This document shows positions 8,798 to 17,080 of a stretch of DNA of 64,000 nt, in pieces. The position numbers and the translations under genes were made by a program. Position 1 is the first letter of the stretch, and each line of letters begins with the position of its first letter. The DNA is from Candidatus Bathyarchaeota archaeon. GTDB taxonomy: Archaea > Thermoproteota > Bathyarchaeia > TCS64. The stretch lies in NCBI GenBank assembly GCA_020346605.1, contig CP070784.1:306092-370091 (forward strand), written 5' to 3'. The notes beneath the pieces were generated by a model. It was not told the DNA's origin. It made no database searches and saw only the letters and a list, made by a program, of their open reading frames with translations.

Positions 8798-9232
8798 ATG
8801 GCGACTGAGGAGCGCAGGATTCTGGAGGCCGTGTGCGACGAGCTCAGCTCATCACGGGAGCTGACCCAGGCCCAGTGGGACCGCCTTAGATCCGCCCTCG
8901 GCGACCGGTTCGCCAAGGCCTGGCAGCTCGTGGAGCAGAGGCGGGTGAAACGGTACGCCTTCGAGCCCTCCGGGCGGGTCGTCTGGATCGCCGTGGGGCG
9001 GGGGAGCGAGTACCAGGTGCTCCCCACCTCGGGGTACTGCGACTGCAACGACTTCTACTTCAGGGTCGTCGACGGCGAGGCGGGGCTCTGCTACCACCTC
9101 CTAGGGCAGAGGCTAGCGGAGGCCCTGGACGCCTACGACGGGGTGAAGGAGAGCGATGAATTCTACAACGAGCTGATGGCAGAGTGGCGCCACCTCTCTT
9201 CGGAGCAGGCAGAGGACGGCACCGACGGGTGA
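8798..9232 (+). CDS. SWIM zinc-finger protein (Sws1-like)
   Basis: The 144-residue protein contains the SWIM signature CxC...CxH: CDCNDFYF around residue 88 and LCYHLL around residue 106. Archaeal SWIM proteins are homologues of Sws1, which in eukaryotes (Shu complex) and Sulfolobus works with RecA/Rad51 paralogues in recombinational repair. The divergent neighbour is an Mre11-like phosphoesterase, which supports a DNA-repair context. No Rad51 paralogue is in this window. The tail is acidic (SSEQAEDGTDG). Confidence 0.75.
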   Translation: MATEERRILEAVCDELSSSRELTQAQWDRLRSALGDRFAKAWQLVEQRRVKRYAFEPSGRVVWIAVGRGSEYQVLPTSGYCDCNDFYFRVVDGEAGLCYHLLGQRLAEALDAYDGVKESDEFYNELMAEWRHLSSEQAEDGTDG

Positions 9233-9233
9233 T

Positions 9234-9243
9234 AGCTTAAATA
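9234..9243 (+). promoter_or_regulatory. TATA-like box for the small membrane peptide
   Basis: The sequence gcttaaatat ends about 26 bp before the ATG at 9269, the spacing expected for a leaderless archaeal transcript. An upstream in-frame ATG at 9257 would lie too close to it. Confidence 0.5.
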
Positions 9244-9268
9244 TCCGCCGCGTTTGATGATCAACAAC

Positions 9269-9385
9269 ATGAGCGTCGCCGCATTCTTCGACCTCCTCTT
9301 CCAGATAGGCATATTGCTGGCGATCGTCACCTTCGGGCTCGGCTTCCTCTACATGTACCACGCTTCTGAAGGGGGCGAGGAGTAG
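9269..9385 (+). CDS. Small single-span membrane peptide (38 residues)
   Basis: This short open frame encodes a 38-residue peptide beginning MSVAAFFDLLFQIGI, with one transmembrane helix (about residues 10-30), then YMYHASEGGEE at the C-terminus. The ATG at 9269 fits the TATA-like box at 9234-9243; an ATG at 9257 is the alternative. It sits 46 bp before the RPA gene. The hydrophobic pattern and correct promoter spacing suggest a real gene; the function is unknown. Confidence 0.55.
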   Translation: MSVAAFFDLLFQIGILLAIVTFGLGFLYMYHASEGGEE

Positions 9386-9431
9386 CAGAGCAGTTTTTTA
9401 ACTTTGAGCCGCAGATCCCTTAGGGGTCATC

Positions 9432-10943
9432 ATGTCGAGCACCGAGGACATCATCAAGCGCATCCTGGCGCTGAAGAGCAACCTGACCAGGGAGGCCGTG
9501 GAGAGGCTCATAGACGAGGAGCGGGCCAAGGCCGGGGGGCTGCTCACCGAGGAGGCCGCCGGACACCTCGTTGCGTCGAACCTAGGCTTGGACGGCGCAG
9601 GGGAGCGCATCGAGGCCAAGCTCCGTATCGGGGACCTCACGCCGGGGCTCAGCGACGTCTCCATCACCGCCCGGGTCATCCACGTCTTCCCGCCCCACAC
9701 GTTCTCCCGCAGCGACGGCCGCGAGGGGAAGGTCCTCAGGATGCTCGTCGGTGACTCAACCGGCTCGGTCGCAGCGGTCTTCTGGGACGAGAAGGCCGAC
9801 CAGATCGCAGCCGCCAAGATCACCCCCGGCAAGATAGTGAGGATACTCCACGGCTACAGCCGGGAGAGGCGGGGCGAAGTGGAGATAAACATCGGCAACA
9901 GGGGCTCGATCTACATGGAGCCCATGGACGCCGTCGAGGAGAACTTCCCCGAGATCGACAGCTTCTACAAGACGCCGGGTGACATCCACGTCCCGGGCAC
10001 GGTCAACCTTATAGGTGTGGTAGTCGACTCCTCACCGATTTCGACCTTCAACAGGGCGGACGGAAGCGAGGGAAAGGTCTCACGCCTAACCCTCGAGGAG
10101 GGGGGCGCCAGGATAAACTTGGTGCTATGGGGCGAACGAGCGGACGAGTACGGTGGAACCGAACGAGGGACGAAGCTGCGCGTCGTAGGCGGCTCCGCAA
10201 GGAAGAGAGAGGACGGCAGCATCGAGATCCACACGAACTACGGCACCGTATTCGAGGTCCTAGAGGAGGGCGTAGAGCCAACGGAGCCCGTGTCCCACTG
10301 GACGAAGTTGGCGGACCTGAGGACGAGCATGTTCAACGTCAACGTGGCCGCAAGGGTCGCCCAGTTCGGCGGCGAGAGGGAGTTTACCAGGCGGGACGGC
10401 ACCACGGGGAGGGTCGCCTCAGTCCTCCTGGGGGACGAGACAGGGACCATCAGGCTCAGCCTCTGGGACGACGACGTCGAGCTGCTCAAGGAGCTCCAGA
10501 CCGGCGTCGTGCTGGCGATCGAGAACGGCTACACCAGAGAGAGCCTCGGAGCCGTAGGGCTGAACGCCGGGAGGAACAGCAGCATAACCATCAATCCCGA
10601 AGGGGTCGAGGTCGCGGAGATCAGAGCGGAGGAGAAGCTCGTCGAGATAAAAGACCTGAGGGAGGGGCAGTCCAACGTGATCATCCGCGGGAGAGTCCTA
10701 GAGCCCCCGATGGTCAGGGAGGTGGAGACCGCCAGGGGCCCAGCCACAGTCGCCTCCTTCAGGCTCGACGACACCACGAGCGAGGCCCGGGTCTCCCTCT
10801 GGAGGGACCTGGTGAACCAAGTGGAGGGGCTGAACCCGGGAGCCCTAGTGCGCGTGGAAAACGTGCACGTCCGGCCTCCTTTCGAGGGGATAATCCAGGT
10901 CTCCTCCGGGATGTTTACCAAGATCGTCGTAGAGGAGAAGTAG
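9432..10943 (+). CDS. RPA-like single-stranded DNA-binding protein with several OB folds
   Basis: The 503-residue protein contains at least four repeated OB-fold units, each starting with a pattern such as LTPGLSDVSITARV and containing GxVAxVFWDE or IRLSLWDD. The N-terminal 60 residues form a helical domain (MSSTEDIIKRILALKSNL). This is the arrangement of archaeal replication protein A (RPA41 type), which coats ssDNA during replication, repair and recombination. I see no C-terminal zinc finger of the CX2-4C...C type. It lies 1.4 kb from the PolD large-subunit cluster, on the opposite strand. A second, single-OB SSB is encoded at 11.8 kb. Confidence 0.88.
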   Translation: MSSTEDIIKRILALKSNLTREAVERLIDEERAKAGGLLTEEAAGHLVASNLGLDGAGERIEAKLRIGDLTPGLSDVSITARVIHVFPPHTFSRSDGREGKVLRMLVGDSTGSVAAVFWDEKADQIAAAKITPGKIVRILHGYSRERRGEVEINIGNRGSIYMEPMDAVEENFPEIDSFYKTPGDIHVPGTVNLIGVVVDSSPISTFNRADGSEGKVSRLTLEEGGARINLVLWGERADEYGGTERGTKLRVVGGSARKREDGSIEIHTNYGTVFEVLEEGVEPTEPVSHWTKLADLRTSMFNVNVAARVAQFGGEREFTRRDGTTGRVASVLLGDETGTIRLSLWDDDVELLKELQTGVVLAIENGYTRESLGAVGLNAGRNSSITINPEGVEVAEIRAEEKLVEIKDLREGQSNVIIRGRVLEPPMVREVETARGPATVASFRLDDTTSEARVSLWRDLVNQVEGLNPGALVRVENVHVRPPFEGIIQVSSGMFTKIVVEEK

Positions 10944-11105
10944 GGGAGAGGTAAGACTCCCATCTCGGCGAGGCGCTCCCCAAAGATCAACAGCGATCTT
11001 TCGACGATCTCCTCGGCCATTAGATCAGTCAGATTACAACAATCTTGGGATAACCTGTCCCTCTACACCTGTGAGAACCTGCTTTTAGAGCGTCAGAAGA
11101 TTAAG

Positions 11106-11399
11106 CTATGGCTGGGTTAGGTACAGCTCTATCGTGGAGACACTGGTTTCCCTGCCGTTGGCGATGATGTGCGTCTCCGTACCTATCTTTATATCGTTGA
11201 CGATGAGGTCCTTCAGGAAGACGCGCCTGAGCATCTCCACGACGTCAACGGCCTTGCTGATGTTGCGCCCCCTCGCCCGCACTCTGATCAGGTCCATGCC
11301 GGAGTTGAAGAGGGTCATGCATGCCACGACGTAGTTCATGATCGGCTTGGCTCCGACGATGACGTGGTCCCTGGAAGCTCTAGGTGCCGCCTCGCTCAT
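11106..11399 (-). CDS. albA: Alba chromatin protein
   Basis: This is a small basic nucleic-acid-binding protein of the Alba family, a major archaeal chromatin and RNA-binding protein. VGAKPIMNYV carries the conserved lysine (Lys18 from this start) that is acetylated in Sulfolobus Alba. ARGRNISKAVDVVEM, IGTETHI and a C-terminal STIELYLT strand complete the fold. An ATG at 11420 would be only about 15 bp from the TATA box at 11430-11441, so I prefer the ATG at 11399, giving 97 residues, the usual length. It closes the leftward information-processing cluster. Confidence 0.9.
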   Translation of the reverse strand: MSEAAPRASRDHVIVGAKPIMNYVVACMTLFNSGMDLIRVRARGRNISKAVDVVEMLRRVFLKDLIVNDIKIGTETHIIANGRETSVSTIELYLTQP

Positions 11400-11429
11400 C
11401 TCAGACCATCCCAAAGGCATATCATCGGT

Positions 11430-11441
11430 ATTATAAAATGG
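11430..11441 (-). promoter_or_regulatory. TATA box of the Alba gene
   Basis: On the minus strand the sequence reads attttataatac, centred about 36 bp before the ATG at 11399. It implies a short leader of about 10 nt and argues against the longer open frame starting at 11420. Confidence 0.55.
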
Positions 11442-11510
11442 TTAATGATCCCTTGAAAAGACCTAGGTAGCCATGATATATGTGATCCAGTTCCAAAGGG
11501 TCCGGGAGTT

Positions 11511-11681
11511 CTAAGGGATAAACATTCGTGCAAGTATAACTGTCATGATCAGGGTCACAGCGCCGGCGATGACGATCTCGGGCCTGACCTTGACGCCGTA
11601 GGCCTCGTCCTGGAAGAACCTTATGAGACCCGCGCTCGAGGCCGGCATTCCCGGATTGCTATCCTTCCTTTTCCTGCTCAT
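11511..11681 (-). CDS. Sec61-beta subunit of the protein translocase
   Basis: The product is a 56-residue tail-anchored membrane protein with a short basic N-terminus (MSRKRKDSNPGMPASSAG), the conserved LIRFFQDEAYGVKVRP segment, and one C-terminal transmembrane helix. This is the archaeal Sec61-beta (SecG-equivalent) pattern; it associates with SecY/SecE in the membrane. An in-frame ATG eight codons upstream exists, but the internal start at 11681 gives the normal family N-terminus and has ggagaccaagg before it. Confidence 0.9.
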   Translation of the reverse strand: MSRKRKDSNPGMPASSAGLIRFFQDEAYGVKVRPEIVIAGAVTLIMTVILARMFIP

Positions 11682-11799
11682 GTCCTTGGTCTCCAATACT
11701 TTCATGATAAGCTTAGAAAAAAATGTTTGCCCTTAGTGGCAGACTCCACCCTGTCGTGCTAGGAAATGGAAATAAAGGGTTGAACAAAGGTACAGTTCT

Positions 11800-12234
11800 C
11801 TAGTAGCGTGTCCGGCCTCTTCCGCCGAAGCGATCTCGGCCCCTCTGGGGCCTCTCATACTGCCTGCTGGACAGGTTGTTGTCCAGGTTAACCTCGTCGA
11901 ACGGCGCCTCGTCGATCACTTCGTAGCTGCCGTACCGACCGATTTTGAGGCGCATAGATCCCCTGAACAGGTTCACGTAGCCGTTGCTGATGGACAGGAC
12001 CTGATCCTCCGTCACCTCGTCGATGGTCTCATCCCAGAGGCTCATGTAGACGGTGCCAGTCTCGTCCCCCACGAGAGCCTCGCAGACCCTGTGCTGAGAG
12101 CCGTCAGACCTCGATGTTACCTCCCTAGGCTCCGTCTTGGAGACCACCTTCACAGTGGTATTCACACCGCGGGAGTACGTCGTCAGGTCGCCTATCTTGA
12201 TGGGCTCTTCGCTTCTATCGTCACGTGTGGACAT
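11800..12234 (-). CDS. ssb: Single-OB-fold ssDNA-binding protein with RG-rich tail
   Basis: The 144-residue protein has one OB fold (residues about 10-105: IKIGDLTTYSRGVNTTVKVV, LVGDETGTVYMSLWDE, ISNGYVNLFRGSMRLKIG) followed by a flexible tail rich in Arg and Gly (RGRDRFGGRGRTRY). This is the layout of crenarchaeal SSB and human SOSS-B proteins, except that the tail is basic rather than acidic. It lies directly downstream of the PolD large subunit, consistent with a replication or repair role. A TATA-like box at 12280-12289 suggests its own promoter with a leader of about 25 nt. Confidence 0.85.
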   Translation of the reverse strand: MSTRDDRSEEPIKIGDLTTYSRGVNTTVKVVSKTEPREVTSRSDGSQHRVCEALVGDETGTVYMSLWDETIDEVTEDQVLSISNGYVNLFRGSMRLKIGRYGSYEVIDEAPFDEVNLDNNLSSRQYERPQRGRDRFGGRGRTRY

Positions 12235-12279
12235 AGTTTACTCTCTTCTTTTCTTGGGTGGCAGATCAGCGGGAGGAGG

Positions 12280-12289
12280 CGGATATAAG
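12280..12289 (-). promoter_or_regulatory. TATA-like box upstream of the SSB gene
   Basis: Read on the minus strand the sequence contains cttatatcc about 50 bp before the ATG at 12234, implying a leader of roughly 25 nt that contains aagagag as a ribosome-binding site. It sits between the end of the DP2 gene and the SSB gene. Confidence 0.4.
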
Positions 12290-12296
12290 AGTTGTG

Positions 12297-15200
12297 CTAG
12301 GCCCGATCCTTCCTCATGAAGTCGGTTAGGCTGAACTGTTTGTCCTCAGGTTCAACCTGTTTTTCCTCCTCCGGGAAGAGTGAGAATATTTCGTCCTTGA
12401 CAAGACCGAGCCTGTCGGCGTAGTACTCGTCGAGTTCGTAGCGTTTGACGAGGTCCAGTGCCGGATTCAGGTACTTCTCGATCCCCCCCTTGTGAACCGT
12501 CATGGCCAGGTTGCCCCCGCACCTGACGCAGATCCCTTTCAAGGGGGGCCTCCTGTACTTCCGGTTGCACTTGATGCATCGGAACCTCTGGCGGGTGAAC
12601 GCCCTGAGGTTTCCGACGATGTCCTTCAAGAAGTGGCTTGTGAGCACCTTCTGCGCCACCTCCTCGGCGTCCACGGCGAAGATCCTCTCGGAGAGCTCCA
12701 GCTGGCTCTCCAGCTTTTCCAGCATCGTCTTCAGCGTGTTGTACGCTCCCAGGTGGGAGCACAGGTTGATATTCGAGCACTCCTCCGTGTAGCTGAACCC
12801 CTGGAACTGGGCCTCGGTGCCCAGCCTGCTGCCGATGGTGTCGATGAGGGGCCCGTAGTCGGAGGGGCTTGCACCGCGCCCGCACATCCTGTAGAACTCG
12901 GGCGGGTACGAGGGCATCACGTCAACGTTGTGGGCCTCCCCGTCCACCTCGCTTGGGTTGAGGACGGGCGTGACGTAGAGTGGGGCGTCCATGAGGCCTC
13001 CGCTCTGCTCCGGAAGGAACTCCCTTGAGAAGTTCAGCAAGGGATCGAGGCCAAGCATGATCGCATCCTCGTCGCCGTCGCAGTTCCGGCGTTTCGCGGC
13101 GTGCCAGAGGGGATGGGCGTAGCAGTTCCGCGTCGTGGTGTAGCCGATCACCCGCCCTATGATCGTCGCTGAGGTGTGGGGGGCGAGGCCATGGACCAGT
13201 TGACCCACGACCCCCATGCGGTCCTTGATTCGATAGTATCGCTCGAGGCCGTAATGCAGCTCCAGTAGGTCGTCGATGAAGCGGGACGCCTTCACCAGAT
13301 AGTCACCACAGTCCTCGGGGATGATGACGTCTTGGACTTTAAGCTCGAGCATCTGGTCGCCGGAGGTGAGTGGAACGCCTCTCATGTCGACCGTGTAGCC
13401 CAGCTCCCTGAGCCTCTCGAAGGATACGCTGACCTCCGCCGGGCTGAAGTGGGTGAGGGGGACGTCGGTGAGGTCGAACCTGAGGGTGCCGTCCTTGAAT
13501 ACGCTCAGGTCGTACCTGGCCCTGAGGAGGCCCTTCTCCAGGGGCTCGGGCACCCTGTTACGGTTCATGAGGCCCTTGACGCATTTTACCCTGCCTGGGA
13601 GCTGCCCTCCTATCCTCTTCCACACGGCGTCGAAGACGCCCCTGATGTCGATGTCGACGGTGTGATCACCCACCGCCTTGACCCGGCAGGCGGGGCACGA
13701 GTCCATCTCAAGGGACCTCCCGCACCTGGGGCACCTATACTTGACCACGGTCGATTCACCGCATTCTGAGCAGATGGCGCTGAAGCACAGGGCTCCGCAT
13801 CGAGGGCAACGCCTGTTAGCCAGTTGGACCGATGTAGGCGTCCCTTTCTTTACCTTCAGCAGGTTCCTCTGGGGGCCTCCCGCGTTGCCCACGGGGAAGA
13901 GGCCGTGGACGTACGGGGACATCTTCCTCTCCTTCGCCTTCTCCGGCCGGCCCATGCGAGCGCCCACATAGACAGACGCGCGATCTCTGATGTCCAGGCC
14001 AGAGAGAGCCCTGACTGTCTCAAGAGGATCACCCTCCTCTTCCTCCACGTAGAGCTGCCCCAGTGCAAGGCACCTCTCCAGCACGGGCGCTGCCTCGTCC
14101 AGGTTTACCCTGCCGTCGCTCACCGTATGGGGCACCAGAAGCCTCTCCAAGGTCTCCTTGTCCTGGGCGTTCAATTCGACCTCGTACGGTCCGGAAGCGT
14201 GCCACGAGTCCACTAGGTTCTTTCTGAGCATCCGAAGTGCGTCGCCGCTCACGTGGGTCCAGTTGTAGTTGTACCTTGGGTGCAGTGGGACGCCGTCTTC
14301 CGCGAGGGTCAGCGCCTCAGTGACGGTGGGGACGTTTGTCGGATGAGTTAGGGTTTCAAGGCGATCCTTGGTGATGTCTGTTCTCTTGGTCACGGCTTCC
14401 AGACCCTCGTTTTTGAGGGCTTTCCTCAGGTCTTGGACCCACTGGTTCTCGTCGTACCCGGCCCTCAGGAGGCTCTTGTTGCTCTGGATGAAGTCCCCTG
14501 CGTTGATGAGCACGTCGCCGAGGGAGAGTATGATCTCAACGGAGCCCTCGAGCTGAATCGCCTCCTCGGCGGACTCCACCCTTCTGACGCTGCCGTCCCT
14601 CAGTTTGACCACAGGCGGCTCGATTGAGTCCACCGGCATCACCACCGCCGACTTCCCGGGGAGCTCTATCCTGAGCTGGACTCCGGTGGTCAGGAACCTG
14701 TTGAGAATGATCTTGGTCGCGGGGTGGACCCCCACCGCGGCGAGGCCCGTGTTCCTAGCCCTACCGTACCTCAGACGGAAGCCCCCAGTCCTGCCAGGGA
14801 AGGAGAACACAGGGCGGCCAACGATGACCTCCTCCATGAAGCTGGCGGTTGGCTTTGCGTCCTCGTCGTTCGAGTGCCCTATCTTCGAGAGCCAGCTCCA
14901 GCCTTCGAGGCCCAGCTTGTCGCAGTGGCCCTTGAGCTTCCCGGCCCTGCCCACGATGCCGTCGACGACGACGATGAGTGGGCCGCCCCTCACTCTGTTG
15001 GTCTCTATGCCCGGGATGTCCCTGAAGTTGGAGACTTCATACGGATCGGTAGAGACCCCCGTGGCCTCGACCGTGAGGTTGCTCAGGGCGAGCTCCAAGT
15101 CCTCGTCGGTGACGTGGTACTGGAACCTCCTCACAGAGCCCTCGTATAGGCGGACCTCCTCGATGAACCGGTCGATAGCCTCCCGGGAGGGCTGATACCT

Positions 15201-15713
15201 GCTCATGCCTAGCTTCCTGCGGACAAAGTCGGCGACGACTAGGGTGAGGGCCTGCGCAGTGCCCCCGGCCGGCCTGATGGGGCCCGCGAAGTAGACGGCG
15301 AGATAGGACGATCGGTCGGGGTTCTGCTTGATTCTGATCTCCGGGATGCCCTCTATGGGGGCGATCGTGACGCCCTCGGTCATGATCGCGAGGGCGGTGC
15401 GGATGGCCTGGTCCGCGGCCTCCAGCTTTTCGAGGTTCCCGAAGCGCCCGAGGGCGATCTCCTCCGCGACCTTGAACGCCATCTCTCGGCGGTCCATCCC
15501 ATCGAGTTCGCGCATCCTGTCCCCGATGCCTTCCGGACCGATGAGCTTCTCGATGCGCTCCGCTATGTCGTGGGTTATCTGGGGCTCCGGCTCCATTACG
15601 GTATCAAGGCCCTTCGCCCGCGCCTGCTTGGCTATCTCGTAGAGCTCGTTGACGCCGTCCTCCAGCGCCTTAAAATATTCCCTGTACCCGTTCGACATCG
15701 GGAGTTCTGTCAC
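12297..15713 (-). CDS. polC: DNA polymerase PolD large subunit DP2
   Basis: This is the catalytic subunit of the archaeal family-D replicative DNA polymerase. At 1138 residues it is an intein-free, normal-length DP2. Visible landmarks are the N-terminal PDRSSYLAVYFAGPIRPAGG region, a double zinc-ribbon around residues 635-685 (CPRCGALC, CSECG, CPRCG, CPAC), the catalytic double-psi-beta-barrel motif NCDGDEDA at about residues 877-884 with the metal-binding aspartates, and a C-terminal zinc finger (CIKCNRKYRR, CVRCGG). The C-terminus (EDKQFSLTDFMRK) resembles a PCNA-interacting QxxLxxF-type motif. DP1 is encoded 7 kb away on the other strand. Confidence 0.96.
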   Translation of the reverse strand: MTELPMSNGYREYFKALEDGVNELYEIAKQARAKGLDTVMEPEPQITHDIAERIEKLIGPEGIGDRMRELDGMDRREMAFKVAEEIALGRFGNLEKLEAADQAIRTALAIMTEGVTIAPIEGIPEIRIKQNPDRSSYLAVYFAGPIRPAGGTAQALTLVVADFVRRKLGMSRYQPSREAIDRFIEEVRLYEGSVRRFQYHVTDEDLELALSNLTVEATGVSTDPYEVSNFRDIPGIETNRVRGGPLIVVVDGIVGRAGKLKGHCDKLGLEGWSWLSKIGHSNDEDAKPTASFMEEVIVGRPVFSFPGRTGGFRLRYGRARNTGLAAVGVHPATKIILNRFLTTGVQLRIELPGKSAVVMPVDSIEPPVVKLRDGSVRRVESAEEAIQLEGSVEIILSLGDVLINAGDFIQSNKSLLRAGYDENQWVQDLRKALKNEGLEAVTKRTDITKDRLETLTHPTNVPTVTEALTLAEDGVPLHPRYNYNWTHVSGDALRMLRKNLVDSWHASGPYEVELNAQDKETLERLLVPHTVSDGRVNLDEAAPVLERCLALGQLYVEEEEGDPLETVRALSGLDIRDRASVYVGARMGRPEKAKERKMSPYVHGLFPVGNAGGPQRNLLKVKKGTPTSVQLANRRCPRCGALCFSAICSECGESTVVKYRCPRCGRSLEMDSCPACRVKAVGDHTVDIDIRGVFDAVWKRIGGQLPGRVKCVKGLMNRNRVPEPLEKGLLRARYDLSVFKDGTLRFDLTDVPLTHFSPAEVSVSFERLRELGYTVDMRGVPLTSGDQMLELKVQDVIIPEDCGDYLVKASRFIDDLLELHYGLERYYRIKDRMGVVGQLVHGLAPHTSATIIGRVIGYTTTRNCYAHPLWHAAKRRNCDGDEDAIMLGLDPLLNFSREFLPEQSGGLMDAPLYVTPVLNPSEVDGEAHNVDVMPSYPPEFYRMCGRGASPSDYGPLIDTIGSRLGTEAQFQGFSYTEECSNINLCSHLGAYNTLKTMLEKLESQLELSERIFAVDAEEVAQKVLTSHFLKDIVGNLRAFTRQRFRCIKCNRKYRRPPLKGICVRCGGNLAMTVHKGGIEKYLNPALDLVKRYELDEYYADRLGLVKDEIFSLFPEEEKQVEPEDKQFSLTDFMRKDRA

Positions 15714-15726
15714 GTCAGTGTCTCCG

Positions 15727-16041
15727 CTAGTCCGGGCTGTGGATCCTGCAGAGCATGACTGTGGGCCACTTCTCCATCGCCTTGCCCGTGGCGGCGCTGT
15801 AGGCCTCTGAGGCTATGCTGCTCCTCTTCCTCACGCACTCGTCGCAGCGGCTGTGCCTCATGTCCGAGGGCCCGTCGCACTCGCCGCAGTTGAGGAGCAG
15901 AGTCTCGTCTAGGCCTCTGAGGGTCGTCCATGAGTACTCGTTCTCGTCGTAGACGGGCTCGAAGTCGGGCCAGATGTCGTAGAGCCTAGGCTTCATCAGC
16001 GCCTTCTTGAGGGCGTTGAAGAAGCTCTCGAAGGAGGTCAT
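15727..16041 (-). CDS. Small zinc-ribbon protein of unknown function
   Basis: I do not recognise this 104-residue protein. Its centre holds two CxxC pairs (LNCGECDG and RCDECVRK), which probably bind one zinc ion. The N-terminus is helical (SFFNALKKALMKP) followed by a Trp-rich acidic stretch. It sits 13 bp after the GGGP synthase gene and 13 bp before the DP2 gene on the same strand, so it is almost certainly cotranscribed with them. A role linked to replication or transcription is possible from context only. Confidence 0.6.
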   Translation of the reverse strand: MTSFESFFNALKKALMKPRLYDIWPDFEPVYDENEYSWTTLRGLDETLLLNCGECDGPSDMRHSRCDECVRKRSSIASEAYSAATGKAMEKWPTVMLCRIHSPD

Positions 16042-16053
16042 TTCTTACATTTC

Positions 16054-16800
16054 CTATGTTTCAATACTGGAGACTATCTCTCGAATGCTTTCCCTCACCC
16101 TTTCGGTCTCCTCGACGAGGGTCCCGGTCACGATGATGTCGGCTCCTGCCTTCACTGCGACCTTCGCTGACTCACCGCTCCTCACGCCGCCGCCGACGAT
16201 CAGTGGAACATCCAGATATTTCTTTACCAGCGCTATCATCTTCGGAGGGACCGGTGCCTTCGCGCCCGATCCGGCCTCAAGGTATACGAAGCGCATGCCT
16301 AATATCTCGGCGGCTAGGCTGTAGCCGAGGGCCAGCTCCGGGTGGTCGTAGGGTATTCCCCTGGCTTGCCCGATGTATCCTGCCGCTCCTCCGTCGCCGA
16401 TGATGATGTAGCCCATCGGCAAAGTCTCGATCCCAAGGCGCTTGACCAGTGGGGCCGTCAGTGCCTGGACGTCGAAGTGGTAGTACGAGCTGCCGGAGTT
16501 GAGCAGTGTCATGAACCAGATGGCGTCCGCGTATCTGCTCACGCCGGAGACGTTGTTGGGGAATAGGATCACGGGGACTTCGACCTTCTCCTTTATGTCC
16601 CTGACGACATCGTCAAGGTCAGAGTTGGAGGCCAGTGTCGATCCGCCCACCATGATCGCTGAGGTGCCGGCTTTCTCCGCCTCGACGGCGATGGCCGTGC
16701 ATTCCCCCACCTCAGTCTTCTGGGGGTCGATGAGGGTCATCTGGATGGCGCCCTTCTTCTGCAGCAGGTCGTGGATGTACTTCTCTACGTCTCTAGCCAA
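16054..16800 (-). CDS. Geranylgeranylglyceryl phosphate synthase
   Basis: The enzyme joins geranylgeranyl diphosphate to sn-glycerol-1-phosphate, the first committed step of archaeal ether-lipid synthesis. The 248-residue TIM barrel shows the family motifs: TLIDPQK near the N-terminus, VGGSTLA, LFPNNVSGVS, YIIIGDGGAAGYIG, YLEAGSGAKAPV and LIVGGGVRSGE (phosphate binding). The start is TTG at 16800, overlapping the stop of the upstream Elf1 gene by 8 bp, so the two are translationally coupled. Confidence 0.95.
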   Translation of the reverse strand: MARDVEKYIHDLLQKKGAIQMTLIDPQKTEVGECTAIAVEAEKAGTSAIMVGGSTLASNSDLDDVVRDIKEKVEVPVILFPNNVSGVSRYADAIWFMTLLNSGSSYYHFDVQALTAPLVKRLGIETLPMGYIIIGDGGAAGYIGQARGIPYDHPELALGYSLAAEILGMRFVYLEAGSGAKAPVPPKMIALVKKYLDVPLIVGGGVRSGESAKVAVKAGADIIVTGTLVEETERVRESIREIVSSIET

Positions 16801-17050
16801 CCACAGGCTCCTCCCGGGCCTCCAAGCCGTAAAAGTTGTCTACGAAGAGGCAGTAGGCGTCCACCTCGTTCATGTTGGGGTTCGATGGGAAGGTGGCTTT
16901 CAGGTTGCAGTCGCTGCAGATCACGATGGCGCGCTCCCTCTTCTTGTTAATCGTCGCCTTCACGGTGTTCTTGCCGCATCTCGGGCAGAGGTAGAGCGTC
17001 GGGAGCGTCCTTCTCACGATCTTTACGACCTGCTTGCGCCTTCTCCCCAT
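16793..17050 (-). CDS. Elf1-like transcription elongation factor
   Basis: The product of about 85 residues begins with a basic tail (MGRRRKQVVKIVRR) and has a four-cysteine zinc ribbon (LCPRCGKN ... ICSDCN), the pattern of Elf1, an elongation factor shared by eukaryotes and several archaeal lineages including TACK and Asgard. I chose the ATG at 17050, which has aggtg 8 nt upstream; a GTG two codons earlier is possible. Its 3' end overlaps the GGGP synthase start. Confidence 0.9.
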   Translation of the reverse strand: MGRRRKQVVKIVRRTLPTLYLCPRCGKNTVKATINKKRERAIVICSDCNLKATFPSNPNMNEVDAYCLFVDNFYGLEAREEPVVG

Positions 17051-17080
17051 GTTCACAGCACCTAGTTTTCCAAGTTCATA

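Noticed and set aside
7867..9048. 393-residue version of the phosphoesterase
   Set aside because: The first 110 residues overlap the SWIM gene on the opposite strand and look like antisense translation; the family domain begins near 8700.
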